A stretch of 64,000 nt of DNA from Rhizobium chutanense (GTDB lineage Bacteria > Pseudomonadota > Alphaproteobacteria > Rhizobiales > Rhizobiaceae), in NCBI RefSeq assembly GCF_002531935.1, contig NZ_NWSV01000018.1, positions 51,418 to 115,417 on the forward strand, in the 5' to 3' direction. Of this stretch, positions 35,023 through 43,280 are shown piece after piece. Below the pieces are notes generated by a model. The model ran no database searches, was not told where the DNA came from, and saw nothing but the letters and a program-made list of their open reading frames with translations. The first letter of the stretch is position 1; each line of letters opens with the position of its first letter. Made by a program: the position numbers and the translations under genes.

Positions 35023-36504
35023 TTACCACCACTTGGCCGGCGTAAACCGGCCGGCTGCCTGCTCGATGACATGGGCAGTCCTGAACAGGGTTTCCTCATC
35101 GAAGGGCTTGCCGATCAGCTGCAGGCCGAGCGGCAGGCCCTTCTGGTCGAGGCCGGCAGGCACGGCGATGCCGGGCAGACCCGCCATGTTGACCGTTACC
35201 GTGAAGATGTCGTTCAGATACATCTTCACCGGATCGGCGGCGAGGTCCTCATCGGCGATCCCGAAGGCGGAAGACGGTGTCGCCGGCGTCAGGATGGCGT
35301 CGACGCCGGCATCGAAGGCAAGCTCGAAATCGCGCTTGATCAGCGTGCGGACCTTCTGGGCGCGGATGTAATAGGCATCATAATAACCGGCCGACAGCAC
35401 ATAAGTGCCGATCATGATGCGGCGCTTGACTTCCTGGCCGAAGCCGGCGGCACGCGTCTTCTCGTACATGTCGACGATATCCTTGCCGTCGACGCGCAGG
35501 CCGTAACGCACGCCGTCGTAACGCGCGAGGTTCGAGGATGCTTCGGCCGGGGCGACGATATAATAGGCCGGAAGGGCGTATTTGGTGTGCGGCAGCGAGA
35601 TATCGACGATTTCGGCGCCGGCCTCCTTCAGCCAGGCGATGCCCTGGCGCCAGATGGCTTCGATCTCATCCGGCATGCCGTCGACGCGGTATTCATTGGG
35701 AATGCCGATCTTCATGCCCTTCAGCGACTGGCCGAGGACGGCCTCGTAATCCGGCACAGGCAGATCGACCGATGTCGTGTCCTTGGCGTCGACGCTTGCC
35801 ATCGACTTCAAAAGGATCGCGGCATCGCGCACATCACGGGCGATCGGGCCGGCCTGGTCGAGCGACGAAGCGAAGGCGACGGTGCCCCAGCGCGAGCAGC
35901 GGCCATAGGTCGGCTTGATGCCGACGGTGCCAGTGAAGGCGGCCGGCTGACGGATCGAGCCGCCGGTATCGGTGGCGGTGGCGCCGGCGCAAAGATGGGC
36001 GGCAACGGCCGCGGCCGAGCCGCCGGAGGAGCCGCCGGGAACGAGTTGCTGATTGGAGCCTGACGCACGCCAGGGATTGATGACCGGGCCGTAATAGGAC
36101 GTCTCGTTGGAAGAGCCCATGGCGAACTCGTCCATATTAAGCTTGCCGAGCATGACGGCGCCGTCATCCCAGAGATTCTGCGTGACGGTCGATTCATAAC
36201 GCGGCTCGAAACCATCGAGAATGTGGCTGCAGGCCTGGGTATGCACGCCGACCGTGGCAAAGAGATCCTTGATGCCGAGCGGAATGCCTTCGAGCTCGCC
36301 CGCCTTGCCGGCGGCGATGCGCTCGTCGGAGTTCTTCGCCATGACACGGGCGAGATCCGGCGTCGTCTTGATATAGGCGTTCAGCCGGCCATTGGCCGCA
36401 TCGATCGCCGAGATATAGGCCTCGGTCAGTTCGAGTGCGGTGATTTCCTTGGCGCGCAGCTTCTGGCGGGCTTCGGCAATGGTCAGGCTGGTGAGTTCGC
36501 TCAT
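35023..36504 (-). CDS. gatA: Asp-tRNA(Asn)/Glu-tRNA(Gln) amidotransferase subunit A
   Basis: A 493-residue amidase-signature glutaminase that supplies ammonia to GatB. ATG 36504. The Ser-cis-Ser-Lys triad is intact: Lys in GIPLGIKDLF, cis-Ser in VPGGSSGGSAAAVAA and the nucleophile Ser in DTGGSIRQPAA. The TGTVGIKPTYGRCSRWG loop and GTYVLSAGYYDAYY (glutamine site) are also conserved. It lies 58 bases downstream of gatC in the same operon. Confidence 0.98.
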   Translation of the reverse strand: MSELTSLTIAEARQKLRAKEITALELTEAYISAIDAANGRLNAYIKTTPDLARVMAKNSDERIAAGKAGELEGIPLGIKDLFATVGVHTQACSHILDGFEPRYESTVTQNLWDDGAVMLGKLNMDEFAMGSSNETSYYGPVINPWRASGSNQQLVPGGSSGGSAAAVAAHLCAGATATDTGGSIRQPAAFTGTVGIKPTYGRCSRWGTVAFASSLDQAGPIARDVRDAAILLKSMASVDAKDTTSVDLPVPDYEAVLGQSLKGMKIGIPNEYRVDGMPDEIEAIWRQGIAWLKEAGAEIVDISLPHTKYALPAYYIVAPAEASSNLARYDGVRYGLRVDGKDIVDMYEKTRAAGFGQEVKRRIMIGTYVLSAGYYDAYYIRAQKVRTLIKRDFELAFDAGVDAILTPATPSSAFGIADEDLAADPVKMYLNDIFTVTVNMAGLPGIAVPAGLDQKGLPLGLQLIGKPFDEETLFRTAHVIEQAAGRFTPAKWW

Positions 36505-36562
36505 GGTGTTTTCGCTTCAGATCTTGAAAATGGCAACAGGGTCGGAAAGAGGCTTTCCAGCC

Positions 36563-36850
36563 TTATTCGACGACTTTCGGCACCAGGAAGAAATTGTGAT
36601 CGGTGACGGGCGCGTTGGCGACGATATCGGCGGCCTTGCTGCCGTCCGTCACCGCATCGGTCCGCTTCTTCATCGCCATCGGGGTTACCGAGGTCATCGC
36701 CTCGACGCCGTCGACATCGACTTCGGAGAGCTGCTCGACGAAGCCGAGGATGCCGTTCAGCTCGCCGACCATGCGATTTGCCTCATCTTCGGAGACGGCA
36801 ATACGGGCAAGGTGGGCGACGCGCTTCACGGTGGCAAGATCGACGGACAT
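36563..36850 (-). CDS. gatC: Asp-tRNA(Asn)/Glu-tRNA(Gln) amidotransferase subunit C
   Basis: A 95-residue subunit that wraps and stabilises GatA-GatB. It has the expected helix VKRVAHLARIAVSEDEANRMVGELNGILGFVEQLSEVD and the C-terminal T/R-rich segment ending VTDHNFFLVPKVVE. It begins the gatC-gatA unit; ATG 36850. A UPF0173 hydrolase gene lies 69 bases downstream in map position but upstream in transcription order is the palindrome region. Confidence 0.96.
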   Translation of the reverse strand: MSVDLATVKRVAHLARIAVSEDEANRMVGELNGILGFVEQLSEVDVDGVEAMTSVTPMAMKKRTDAVTDGSKAADIVANAPVTDHNFFLVPKVVE

Positions 36851-36919
36851 GGCATTCTCCGGATAGGATTTTTCCTACCCGCTATAAAGGCCATGTCCGC
36901 CCGGCGCAACGGGGTTTCG

Positions 36920-37624
36920 TCAGATCGACAGGCTCTCGGAAGGCTTGAGCGCCTTCACATCGGTCTTCGATCCTTCCATGCCGGCAACGAACTTATCGGC
37001 CGTCTGATCGATGATCGGGAAGGTGGCGAAGTGGCAGGGGATCGCGGTCTTGAAGTTGAAATAGCGCCGGCACGCCAGGGCCGCCACCGCGCCGCCCATG
37101 GTGAAGCGGTCGCCGACCGGCACGAGGCCGATGTCGGGCTGGTGCAATTCGTTGATCAGCGCCATGTCGGAGAAGATGTCGGTATCGCCCATGGCCAGAA
37201 TCGAGGCCTCGTCTTCGAAATGCAGCATCAGGCCGTTGGCGTTGCCGAGCGCATGCGAGACGCCGTCCTCGGTGATCTGGGCAGACGAGTGCAGCGCATT
37301 GGTGAAGGTTGCCGAGAAGCTGCCGAGCGCGACCGTACCGCCGGTATTGCCCATCTCGATCTTGTCGACACCCTTGGAGCCGAGCCAGGCGGCGAGATCG
37401 GCATTGGCGAGGACAACGGCGCCGGTTTCCTTGGCAAGCGCCACGGTATCGCCGACGTGGTCGCCATGGCCATGCGTCAGCAGGATGTGGGTGATGCCCG
37501 CCGAAACGTCCTTGATATCTTGGCCGGAAAAGGAGGCGTTATAGCTGAGGAAGGGATCGAGCAGGATCTTCGCCTTTCCGGTCTCGATGCGGAAGGCGGA
37601 ATGGCCGAGCCAGGTGATCTTCAT
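36920..37624 (-). CDS. UPF0173 metal-dependent hydrolase
   Basis: A 234-residue metallo-beta-lactamase-fold protein. ATG 37624 (MKITWLGHSAFRIE) follows AAGGAGAG. Metal-binding motif HILLTHGHGDHVGD (HxHxDH), then SILAMGDTDIFSD for the bridging Asp, and CHFATFP for the last His. Typical of the UPF0173/YtkL family; substrate unknown, with hydrolysis of an ester or phosphodiester expected. It precedes gatC by about 70 bases on the same strand, so readthrough into gatCA is possible. Confidence 0.92.
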   Translation of the reverse strand: MKITWLGHSAFRIETGKAKILLDPFLSYNASFSGQDIKDVSAGITHILLTHGHGDHVGDTVALAKETGAVVLANADLAAWLGSKGVDKIEMGNTGGTVALGSFSATFTNALHSSAQITEDGVSHALGNANGLMLHFEDEASILAMGDTDIFSDMALINELHQPDIGLVPVGDRFTMGGAVAALACRRYFNFKTAIPCHFATFPIIDQTADKFVAGMEGSKTDVKALKPSESLSI

Positions 37625-37724
37625 GAAATCTCTCCTTACGTGATGCAAATTACCGTTTCGGGAGATCCGGATGATTTTACGCCGGATCGGCCTAAAATCT
37701 GAATCCGCATCTCATTCAAGGAAT

Positions 37725-37776
37725 TGGAGCATGATGTCGTCCGAAAACCGCTCACACTTTTCGGCATCATGCTCTA
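37725..37776. repeat. Rhizobial palindromic intergenic repeat
   Basis: About 50 bp with arms GAGCATGATG (from 37727) and CATCATGCTC (to 37774), inner arms CCGAAAA and TTTTCGG, and centre CCGCTCACAC. This arrangement (GAGCATGATG...CCGAAAA...TTTTCGG...CATCATGCTC) is very common between rhizobial genes. It can fold into a long hairpin and lies between the divergent UPF0173 and ruvX genes. Confidence 0.75.
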
Positions 37777-37847
37777 AGGACATATCTCATGCGGCCGCAA
37801 AGAAAAGCGGCGGCGAGTTCAATTTCTTTTGACGGGACGAAACGGCG

Positions 37848-38339
37848 ATGACGGTGCTGACGATCGAGGAAATGGCCGGGACGCTTGGCCCGCGACAGGC
37901 GATTGCCGGCCTCGATCTCGGCACCAAGACGATCGGGCTGTCGATGTCCGATCTCGGCCGGCGTTTCGCCACGCCGCGCCCGGTGATCCGGCGCGTCAAG
38001 TTCACCGTCGATGCGCAGGCGCTATTGGATTTTGCGGCAGCCGAAAAGGTCGCGGGCTTCATCATCGGCCTGCCGATGAATATGGACGGATCGGCGGGTC
38101 CGCGGGTGCAGGCGACACGCGCCTTCGTGCGCAACATGGAGCAGAAGACCGCGCTGCCCTTCGTCTATTGGGATGAGCGGCTTTCGACGGTGGCGGCCGA
38201 ACGGACGCTGCTGGAAATGGACGTCTCGCGCGCCAAGCGGGCCGAACGGATCGATTCGGCCGCGGCAAGCTTCATCCTTCAGGGCGCGCTCGACAGGCTT
38301 TCCTTGCTGGCAAGGTCGGGAGACGAATTCAGCGCCTGA
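37848..38339 (+). CDS. ruvX: Holliday junction resolvase-like RuvX (YqgF)
   Basis: A 163-residue RNase H-fold nuclease. Motifs: AIAGLDLGTKTIGLSMSD with the first catalytic Asp, FIIGLPMNMDGSAGPRVQ, VYWDERLSTVAAERTLLE with catalytic Asp/Glu, and RIDSAAASFILQGALD with the final Asp. YqgF proteins are implicated in 16S rRNA 5' processing or Holliday junction cleavage. Its 3' end overlaps the convergent small membrane gene at 38279-38608 by 61 bases. Confidence 0.95.
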   Translation: MTVLTIEEMAGTLGPRQAIAGLDLGTKTIGLSMSDLGRRFATPRPVIRRVKFTVDAQALLDFAAAEKVAGFIIGLPMNMDGSAGPRVQATRAFVRNMEQKTALPFVYWDERLSTVAAERTLLEMDVSRAKRAERIDSAAASFILQGALDRLSLLARSGDEFSA

Positions 38340-38608
38340 CGCGCCTTCCACCAGCCGATGATCGACTTGCGCTTTCTGAAGCCGAGAATGGCGAAGACGA
38401 CGAGGCTGTCGACCGCGATGGCGCGGGCCACGAGCGGCGGGATCGTCTCCGGCGGAATGCCGAGCGCCTTTCCGTAAAGCTGGAAGGTCAGGTCATGGAC
38501 CTGCCGCGACAGCATGAGGATGCCGAAATTCATGTCGTAATAGGAGAGCCAGTACCATCCGCCGAGAAAGACGATGGGGCCGGCCCAGAAGATCAGAAAC
38601 CACTTCAT
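38279..38608 (-). CDS. Small membrane protein (DUF6105-like)
   Basis: A 109-residue protein starting at ATG 38608 (MKWFLIFWAGPIVFLGGWYWLSYYDMNFG). Two hydrophobic segments: about residues 2-25 and about 62-82 (VARAIAVDSLVVFAILGF), with a basic tail (RKRKSIIGWWKARQ). I associate it with the rhizobial family DUF6105; function unknown. Its start overlaps the stop of the upstream small gene by four bases (ATGA). Its 3' end overlaps ruvX by 61 bases in antisense. Confidence 0.8.
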   Translation of the reverse strand: MKWFLIFWAGPIVFLGGWYWLSYYDMNFGILMLSRQVHDLTFQLYGKALGIPPETIPPLVARAIAVDSLVVFAILGFRKRKSIIGWWKARQALNSSPDLASKESLSSAP

Positions 38609-38802
38609 GCGGCCTCTCCTCCATGCTTGCGCGCGACGGGCAGATCGAGGGAGACCAACCAGGTCGACAATGCCATGATGCAAAGCACCAGGGTGGGAAT
38701 TGCGATATCGAGCGCCAGAACTGCGAAAAACATCATCGCCGTTACGAAAAACGCGGCTCTGCCGATCTTGGGTCCCATGGATGTCAACTCGGAGACTCTC
38801 AC
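38605..38802 (-). CDS. Small two-helix membrane protein
   Basis: A 65-residue protein with one or two hydrophobic helices (FFVTAMMFFAVLALDIAIPTL and CIMALSTWLVSL) and a short polar tail. The start could be GTG 38802, with GGAA upstream, or ATG 38778. It is translationally coupled with the next gene through a 4-base overlap. No family recognised; the overlap and shared membrane nature suggest that the two products act together. Confidence 0.65.
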   Translation of the reverse strand: MRVSELTSMGPKIGRAAFFVTAMMFFAVLALDIAIPTLVLCIMALSTWLVSLDLPVARKHGGEAA

Positions 38803-38909
38803 TCATTCCATCTCTGCTGATCCCACACTGTCGGGTTAACCCAGTCCAGGCAACGTAAACCATTCATTAAGGTTAACGCGGCGCCGGTTCCCTGTGGATG
38901 AAGAAGCGA

Positions 38910-39569
38910 TCAGCCGTAGACGCCGCGCACGATGCGCTTCAGCGCCGTCGCCGCCTTCTCCCAATCCTTGGACGTCTTCAGCGACAGACCGGCGCACTGC
39001 CCGCCGGCCGAGGCGGCAAGCACCAGATGCTGGATCGCTGCAATGACGATGGCATTGACCGCTGCCGTATCTACGCCCTTCGGCGGCGTCAGCGAACCCC
39101 GCATGCGCTCCAGCCAGAGAGCCAGCGCCTTCGAACGCGCTTCCGACAGCCGCCTCACCTGCTCGGTGTTTTCCGATATTTCCCAGGCGAGGATGCGGCG
39201 CATCAGCGGATCATCTCTCAAGGCGTCGAGGAGAAGAAGCGACAGCCGCTCCATCAGGTCGCCATAGGTGAGCAGGAACATGCCGCCGGTGTCTTCCGGA
39301 ATGCGATCCTTCACCCATGTGCCGAGATCGGCGCCAATCGCCTCGACCAGGCCGTCGAGGCCGCCATAATAGCGATAGATCAGCTGCTTGTCGCAGCCGG
39401 CGCGGCGGGCAACCGCATTGATGCCGAAATTCTGGAAGCCTTCTTCGGCCAGCAGTCGCTTGGCGGCAGCAAGGATGGCGCGCTCAGTGGCGCCGCGATC
39501 ACGTACGCGCCGTTCCGGCTCGCCGCCGGCCTCAAGCGAATTTTCAAGATTTACGGCTTCGTCAAGCAT
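38910..39569 (-). CDS. TetR/AcrR family transcriptional regulator
   Basis: A 219-residue dimeric repressor type. ATG 39569 (MLDEAVNLENSLEAGGEPE) follows GAAGGG. The N-terminal HTH is typical: ATERAILAAAKRLLAEEGFQNFGINAVARRAGCDKQLIYRYYGGLDGL, with the recognition helix DKQLIYRYYGG. The C-terminal ligand domain is helical. A dyad in the 250-bp space toward map may be its operator but none is certain. No efflux or metabolic gene is adjacent to name its target. Confidence 0.9.
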   Translation of the reverse strand: MLDEAVNLENSLEAGGEPERRVRDRGATERAILAAAKRLLAEEGFQNFGINAVARRAGCDKQLIYRYYGGLDGLVEAIGADLGTWVKDRIPEDTGGMFLLTYGDLMERLSLLLLDALRDDPLMRRILAWEISENTEQVRRLSEARSKALALWLERMRGSLTPPKGVDTAAVNAIVIAAIQHLVLAASAGGQCAGLSLKTSKDWEKAATALKRIVRGVYG

Positions 39570-39817
39570 GACCGACCCTTCCCCGCTGTCACCAATCGGT
39601 GAGTAGCGGGCAGGCCTCCTGCAATCAATCCTATCCCCTTGGCAAGATTGTGGATATTCCATCCCGCACCGATGATTGGCATCGAAGGCATGTGGAGGAG
39701 CGCATGCCGGGCCGATCGGATCGGCTGAGAAATCTCGTCCTTGCGGTTGATCGCGATGGACGAACCCGGCATAGCTGCATTATGAACAATTCTAATATTC
39801 TCCACTAAGGCCCTGCA

Positions 39818-40654
39818 ATGGTGAACTATATCGAAGCCTCCTCCGCGCCGTCGAAGAATACGGGCGCCATCCGGCTTTATGACGCTGAAGCATTCGAGGG
39901 CATGCGCAGGGCGTGCCAGCTGACGGCGCGCTGCCTCGATGCGCTGGCCGATATCGTCAAGCCGGGGCTGGTGACCGATGACATCGATCGATTCGTCTTC
40001 GATTTCGGCATGGATCACGGCGCTCACCCGGCGACGCTGAACTATCGCGGCTACACCAAATCGACCTGCACTTCGATCAACCACGTCGTCTGTCACGGCA
40101 TTCCGAACGACAAGCCGCTGCGCGAAGGCGATATCGTCAATATCGACGTCACCTTCGTGCTTGACGGCTGGCACGGCGATTCCAGCCGAATGTATCCTGT
40201 CGGCACGATCAAGCGCGCCGCCGAGCGGCTGCTCGAGGTGACCTACGAATCGCTGATGCGCGGCATATCAGCCGTCAGGCCGGGTGCTCGCACCGGCGCG
40301 ATCGGCGAGGCGATCCAGACCTTTGCCGAGGCCGAGCGCTGCTCGGTGGTGCGCGATTTCTGCGGCCATGGCGTCGGCCGGCTGTTTCATGATTCGCCGA
40401 ATATCCTGCATTACGGCCGCGCCAACGAGGGGCCGGAGCTGCGCGAAGGCATGATCTTCACCATCGAGCCGATGATCAATCTCGGCCGGCCGCATGTGAA
40501 GGTGCTGGCCGATGGCTGGACGGCGGTGACCCGCGACCGCTCGCTTTCGGCGCAGTACGAACACACCGTCGGCGTCACCGCCAATGGCTGCGAGATCTTC
40601 ACGCTGTCGCCCGGCGGCCTCGACCGCCCGGGTCTGCCGCCGTACAACGGGTGA
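39818..40654 (+). CDS. map: Type I methionine aminopeptidase
   Basis: A 278-residue metalloenzyme removing N-terminal Met from nascent proteins. Metal ligands are visible: VNIDVTFVLDGWHGDSSRM (two Asp), GHGVGRLFHDSP (His), TIEPMINLG (Glu) and AQYEHTVGVT (final Glu). The extended N-terminus (residues 1-20) is common in alphaproteobacterial Map. ATG 39818. radC follows after only seven bases, so they are probably one operon. Confidence 0.96.
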   Translation: MVNYIEASSAPSKNTGAIRLYDAEAFEGMRRACQLTARCLDALADIVKPGLVTDDIDRFVFDFGMDHGAHPATLNYRGYTKSTCTSINHVVCHGIPNDKPLREGDIVNIDVTFVLDGWHGDSSRMYPVGTIKRAAERLLEVTYESLMRGISAVRPGARTGAIGEAIQTFAEAERCSVVRDFCGHGVGRLFHDSPNILHYGRANEGPELREGMIFTIEPMINLGRPHVKVLADGWTAVTRDRSLSAQYEHTVGVTANGCEIFTLSPGGLDRPGLPPYNG

Positions 40655-40661
40655 CGCTGCG

Positions 40662-41480
40662 ATGGCGAAAGGCCCTGTTTCGACATCTTCCGACGACGAA
40701 CTGCCTTTCCCGACGCAAGAGCCCATGGCCGACGAACGCTCGTTCTTCGGCAAACAGAAACCGTCCGCGCCGAAAGCCGGGACCACCCTGCCCGCCTCGC
40801 TTGCCGGGCAGGAGCATTATCACGGCCATCGCGAGCGGTTGCGCGAGCGCTTCCGCGAACTCGGCGACACTGCGCTTGCCGACTACGAAATCCTCGAGCT
40901 CCTGCTTTTCCGGCTGATCCCGCGGCGCGACACCAAGCCGATCGCCAAGGCGCTGATCGAACGCTTCGGCTCGCTTTCCGGCGTCTTCGGCGCGCCACCG
41001 GCATTGCTGACCGAGGTGAAAGGTGTCGGCGAGGCCGTCGCCCTCGACCTCAAGCTAATCTCAACCGTCGCCCACCGGACCCTGAAGAGCGAACTCCGGA
41101 GCAAGCAGGTGCTCTCCTCCTGGTCGTCGGTCATCCAGTATTGCCACGCCGCCATGGCGCATGAAACCCGCGAACAATTCCGCATCCTTTTCCTCGACAA
41201 GCGCAACGTGCTGATCGCCGACGAGGTGCAGGGCCGCGGCACTGTCGACCATACGCCGGTCTATCCGCGCGAGGTGGTCAAACGCGCGCTGGAGCTTTCG
41301 GCAACGGCGATGATCCTCGTGCACAACCACCCCTCCGGCGACCCGACGCCCTCGCGCGCCGACATCGACATGACGAAGGTGATCATCGATGCCGCCAAGG
41401 CGCTTGATATCACCGTCCACGACCACGTCATCATCGGCAAGGACGGCCACGTCAGCCTGAAGGGGCTGAAGCTGATCTGA
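40662..41480 (+). CDS. radC: DNA repair protein RadC (JAMM/MPN+ domain)
   Basis: A 272-residue protein. After a disordered N-terminal segment of about 45 residues comes an HhH-like helix region (HRERLRERFRELGDTALADYEILELLLFRLIPRRD, GVGEAVALDL) and the JAMM metalloprotease-like motif HNHPSGDPTPSRAD (HxHP...S..D). RadC is a widespread Mpr1p, Pad1p N-terminal-domain protein of uncertain function. Its 3' end and about 20 bases of flank are duplicated, in decayed form, at 43021-43190. Confidence 0.95.
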   Translation: MAKGPVSTSSDDELPFPTQEPMADERSFFGKQKPSAPKAGTTLPASLAGQEHYHGHRERLRERFRELGDTALADYEILELLLFRLIPRRDTKPIAKALIERFGSLSGVFGAPPALLTEVKGVGEAVALDLKLISTVAHRTLKSELRSKQVLSSWSSVIQYCHAAMAHETREQFRILFLDKRNVLIADEVQGRGTVDHTPVYPREVVKRALELSATAMILVHNHPSGDPTPSRADIDMTKVIIDAAKALDITVHDHVIIGKDGHVSLKGLKLI

Positions 41481-41708
41481 ACAGGAAATAGGCTGATCGC
41501 CGCCGAAATACCGAGCCCCGGCACATCGGCCACGCGGGCTGCGTCCCGCCAGGCGGTCGATTCGGCGCGGCCGCAGGCAAGCGTTCAAGGCGCGCGAGGA
41601 TTGAGGAAAGCTGGAGTTGACAGTCGTCGCTGGTGGGAGATTGTATGCAATCATGCTCCGCCATATGCTGAGCAATCCCCGCCCGACATATCGAGAAGAT
41701 GAAGCTTC

Positions 41709-42938
41709 ATGACGATCTCCAGCGGTCACTCCGATCGATCAAGCCGCCTCTGCCGCGACGTGCTCTGCCTCGATGATTTTGAAAGGAAGGCGCGGCGGCA
41801 TCTGCCGAAGCCTCTGTTCGGTTATATCGCCGGGGCGACCGAGACCAATGCGTCGCTGCGGCATAATGCCGAGGCTTTCCAGGCCTATGCCTTCCGGCCT
41901 CGTGTCCTTCGGGACGTCTCGGGACGCAGCACCGAGACGAGCCTCTTCGGCAAGACCCATGCCGTGCCGTTCGGCATCGCGCCGATGGGGATCAGCGCGT
42001 TGATGGCCTATCGGGGCGACATCGTGCTTGCGCAAGGCGCGGACCAATCGGGAATGCCGATGATCATCAGCGGTTCATCTCTTATCCCTTTGGAAGAGAT
42101 CGCTGCGGTTTCGCCACAAGCTTGGTTTCAGGCCTATCTGCCCGGCGAACCCGACCGTATCGACGCTCTCATCGATCGCGTCGCTTCCGCCGGCATCCGC
42201 ACACTTCTGCTGACCGTGGACACGGCGACGCTGCCAAATCGCGAAAACAATGTAAGGGCCGGGTTTTCGACGCCTTTGCGTCCCAGTCTCCGCCTGGCCT
42301 GGCAGGGCATTTCGCACCCGCGCTGGACAACCGGCACATTCCTGCGCACGATCGCCCGGCACGGCATCCCGCACTTTGAAAATTCCTATGCCACAAGAGG
42401 CGCGCCGATCATCTCCTCGAACGTCACGCGCGATTTCGGCAGGCGTGACCATCTCAACTGGGACCATCTAGAGCGGATACGCAAGCGGTGGTCCGGCAAG
42501 CTCGTGGTCAAGGGGATCATGCATCCTGACGACGCGGCACGGGCTGCCGACACCGGGGCGGATGGCGTGATCGTCTCCAATCATGGCGGCCGCCAGCTCG
42601 ATGGCACCGCATCTCCCCTTCAGGTGCTTCCGGAGATTGCGGCGCGTGTTGGAGACCGCACCGCCGTCATGGTCGACGGCGGCTTCAGGCGCGGAACGGA
42701 TATCATGAAGGCCCTGGCGCTCGGGGCCTGCTTCGTGTTTGTCGGCAGGCCGTTCCTTTATGCTGCAGCCGTCGCCGGCCTACCGGGCGTGCTCAAGGCG
42801 GCGGATATCCTGAAGAGGGAACTGCATAGCAATATGGCTTTGCTCGGCGTTACCAAGGTGAGCGAAATTTCCGCTGACTACATCACCCGGGCAGGAAGCC
42901 ATCGGGCGATCAATGGCGGCCACTCCGGCAATCCGTAA
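41709..42938 (+). CDS. FMN-dependent alpha-hydroxy-acid oxidizing protein
   Basis: A 409-residue protein of the lactate dehydrogenase (LldD)/glycolate oxidase family. FMN and active-site signatures: FGIAPMGISALMAYRGD, TVDTATLPNRENNVRAGF, LVVKGIMHPDDAARA (FMN-binding Lys) and the SNHGGRQLDG catalytic His/Arg box, then MVDGGFRRGTDIMKALALGACFVFVGRPF. ATG 41709 follows GAAG. The substrate (lactate, mandelate or another 2-hydroxyacid) is not settled; the N-terminus is not membrane-spanning. It sits between radC and a decayed radC 3' copy, the signature of insertion with duplication. Confidence 0.9.
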   Translation: MTISSGHSDRSSRLCRDVLCLDDFERKARRHLPKPLFGYIAGATETNASLRHNAEAFQAYAFRPRVLRDVSGRSTETSLFGKTHAVPFGIAPMGISALMAYRGDIVLAQGADQSGMPMIISGSSLIPLEEIAAVSPQAWFQAYLPGEPDRIDALIDRVASAGIRTLLLTVDTATLPNRENNVRAGFSTPLRPSLRLAWQGISHPRWTTGTFLRTIARHGIPHFENSYATRGAPIISSNVTRDFGRRDHLNWDHLERIRKRWSGKLVVKGIMHPDDAARAADTGADGVIVSNHGGRQLDGTASPLQVLPEIAARVGDRTAVMVDGGFRRGTDIMKALALGACFVFVGRPFLYAAAVAGLPGVLKAADILKRELHSNMALLGVTKVSEISADYITRAGSHRAINGGHSGNP

Positions 42939-43280
42939 AGCAGGAATATTGCCCCACTCGCCGAGCTCTTCGAATGACCCTTTAGGCAACTAAAGGTTGC
43001 ACAGACAGCACAGCTCAAAAGTCGGCAACCCGACGCCGTCGCGTACCGACATTAAAACGACGAAGGTGATCATCGATGCCGCCGAGGCGTTCGATATTAT
43101 CGTCCACGACCACGTCATTATCGGTTGGGACGGCGGTCAGACTGAAGGGGTTGAAGCTGATCCGAAAAGCACAGGGCCGGCTGAATCGGCGGCCGTAAAA
43201 CAATCTGTAACATTGACCGGCTACCGATAGACGGGCGACATTTTGCGTCGCAAAATGATTCCTTTCCAATCCGGGGCCAG
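42939..43280. other. Intergenic stretch between the hydroxyacid gene and sthA
   Basis: About 340 bp. It contains the decayed radC 3' copy (43021-43190) and presumably the sthA promoter. Nothing else protein-like is seen. Confidence 0.5.
43021..43190 (+). pseudogene. Decayed duplicate of the radC 3' end
   Basis: Bases 43021-43170 align with the radC 3' end (from about 41334) at about 84% identity by hand count, with a 2-base deletion near 43135. The translated remnant NPTPSRTDIKTTKVIIDAAE resembles RadC's DPTPSRADIDMTKVIIDAAK. Similarity continues past the radC stop (GGCTGAT...CGCCGCC against GGCTGAAT...GGCGGCC), so flanking DNA was copied too. Confidence 0.85.
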
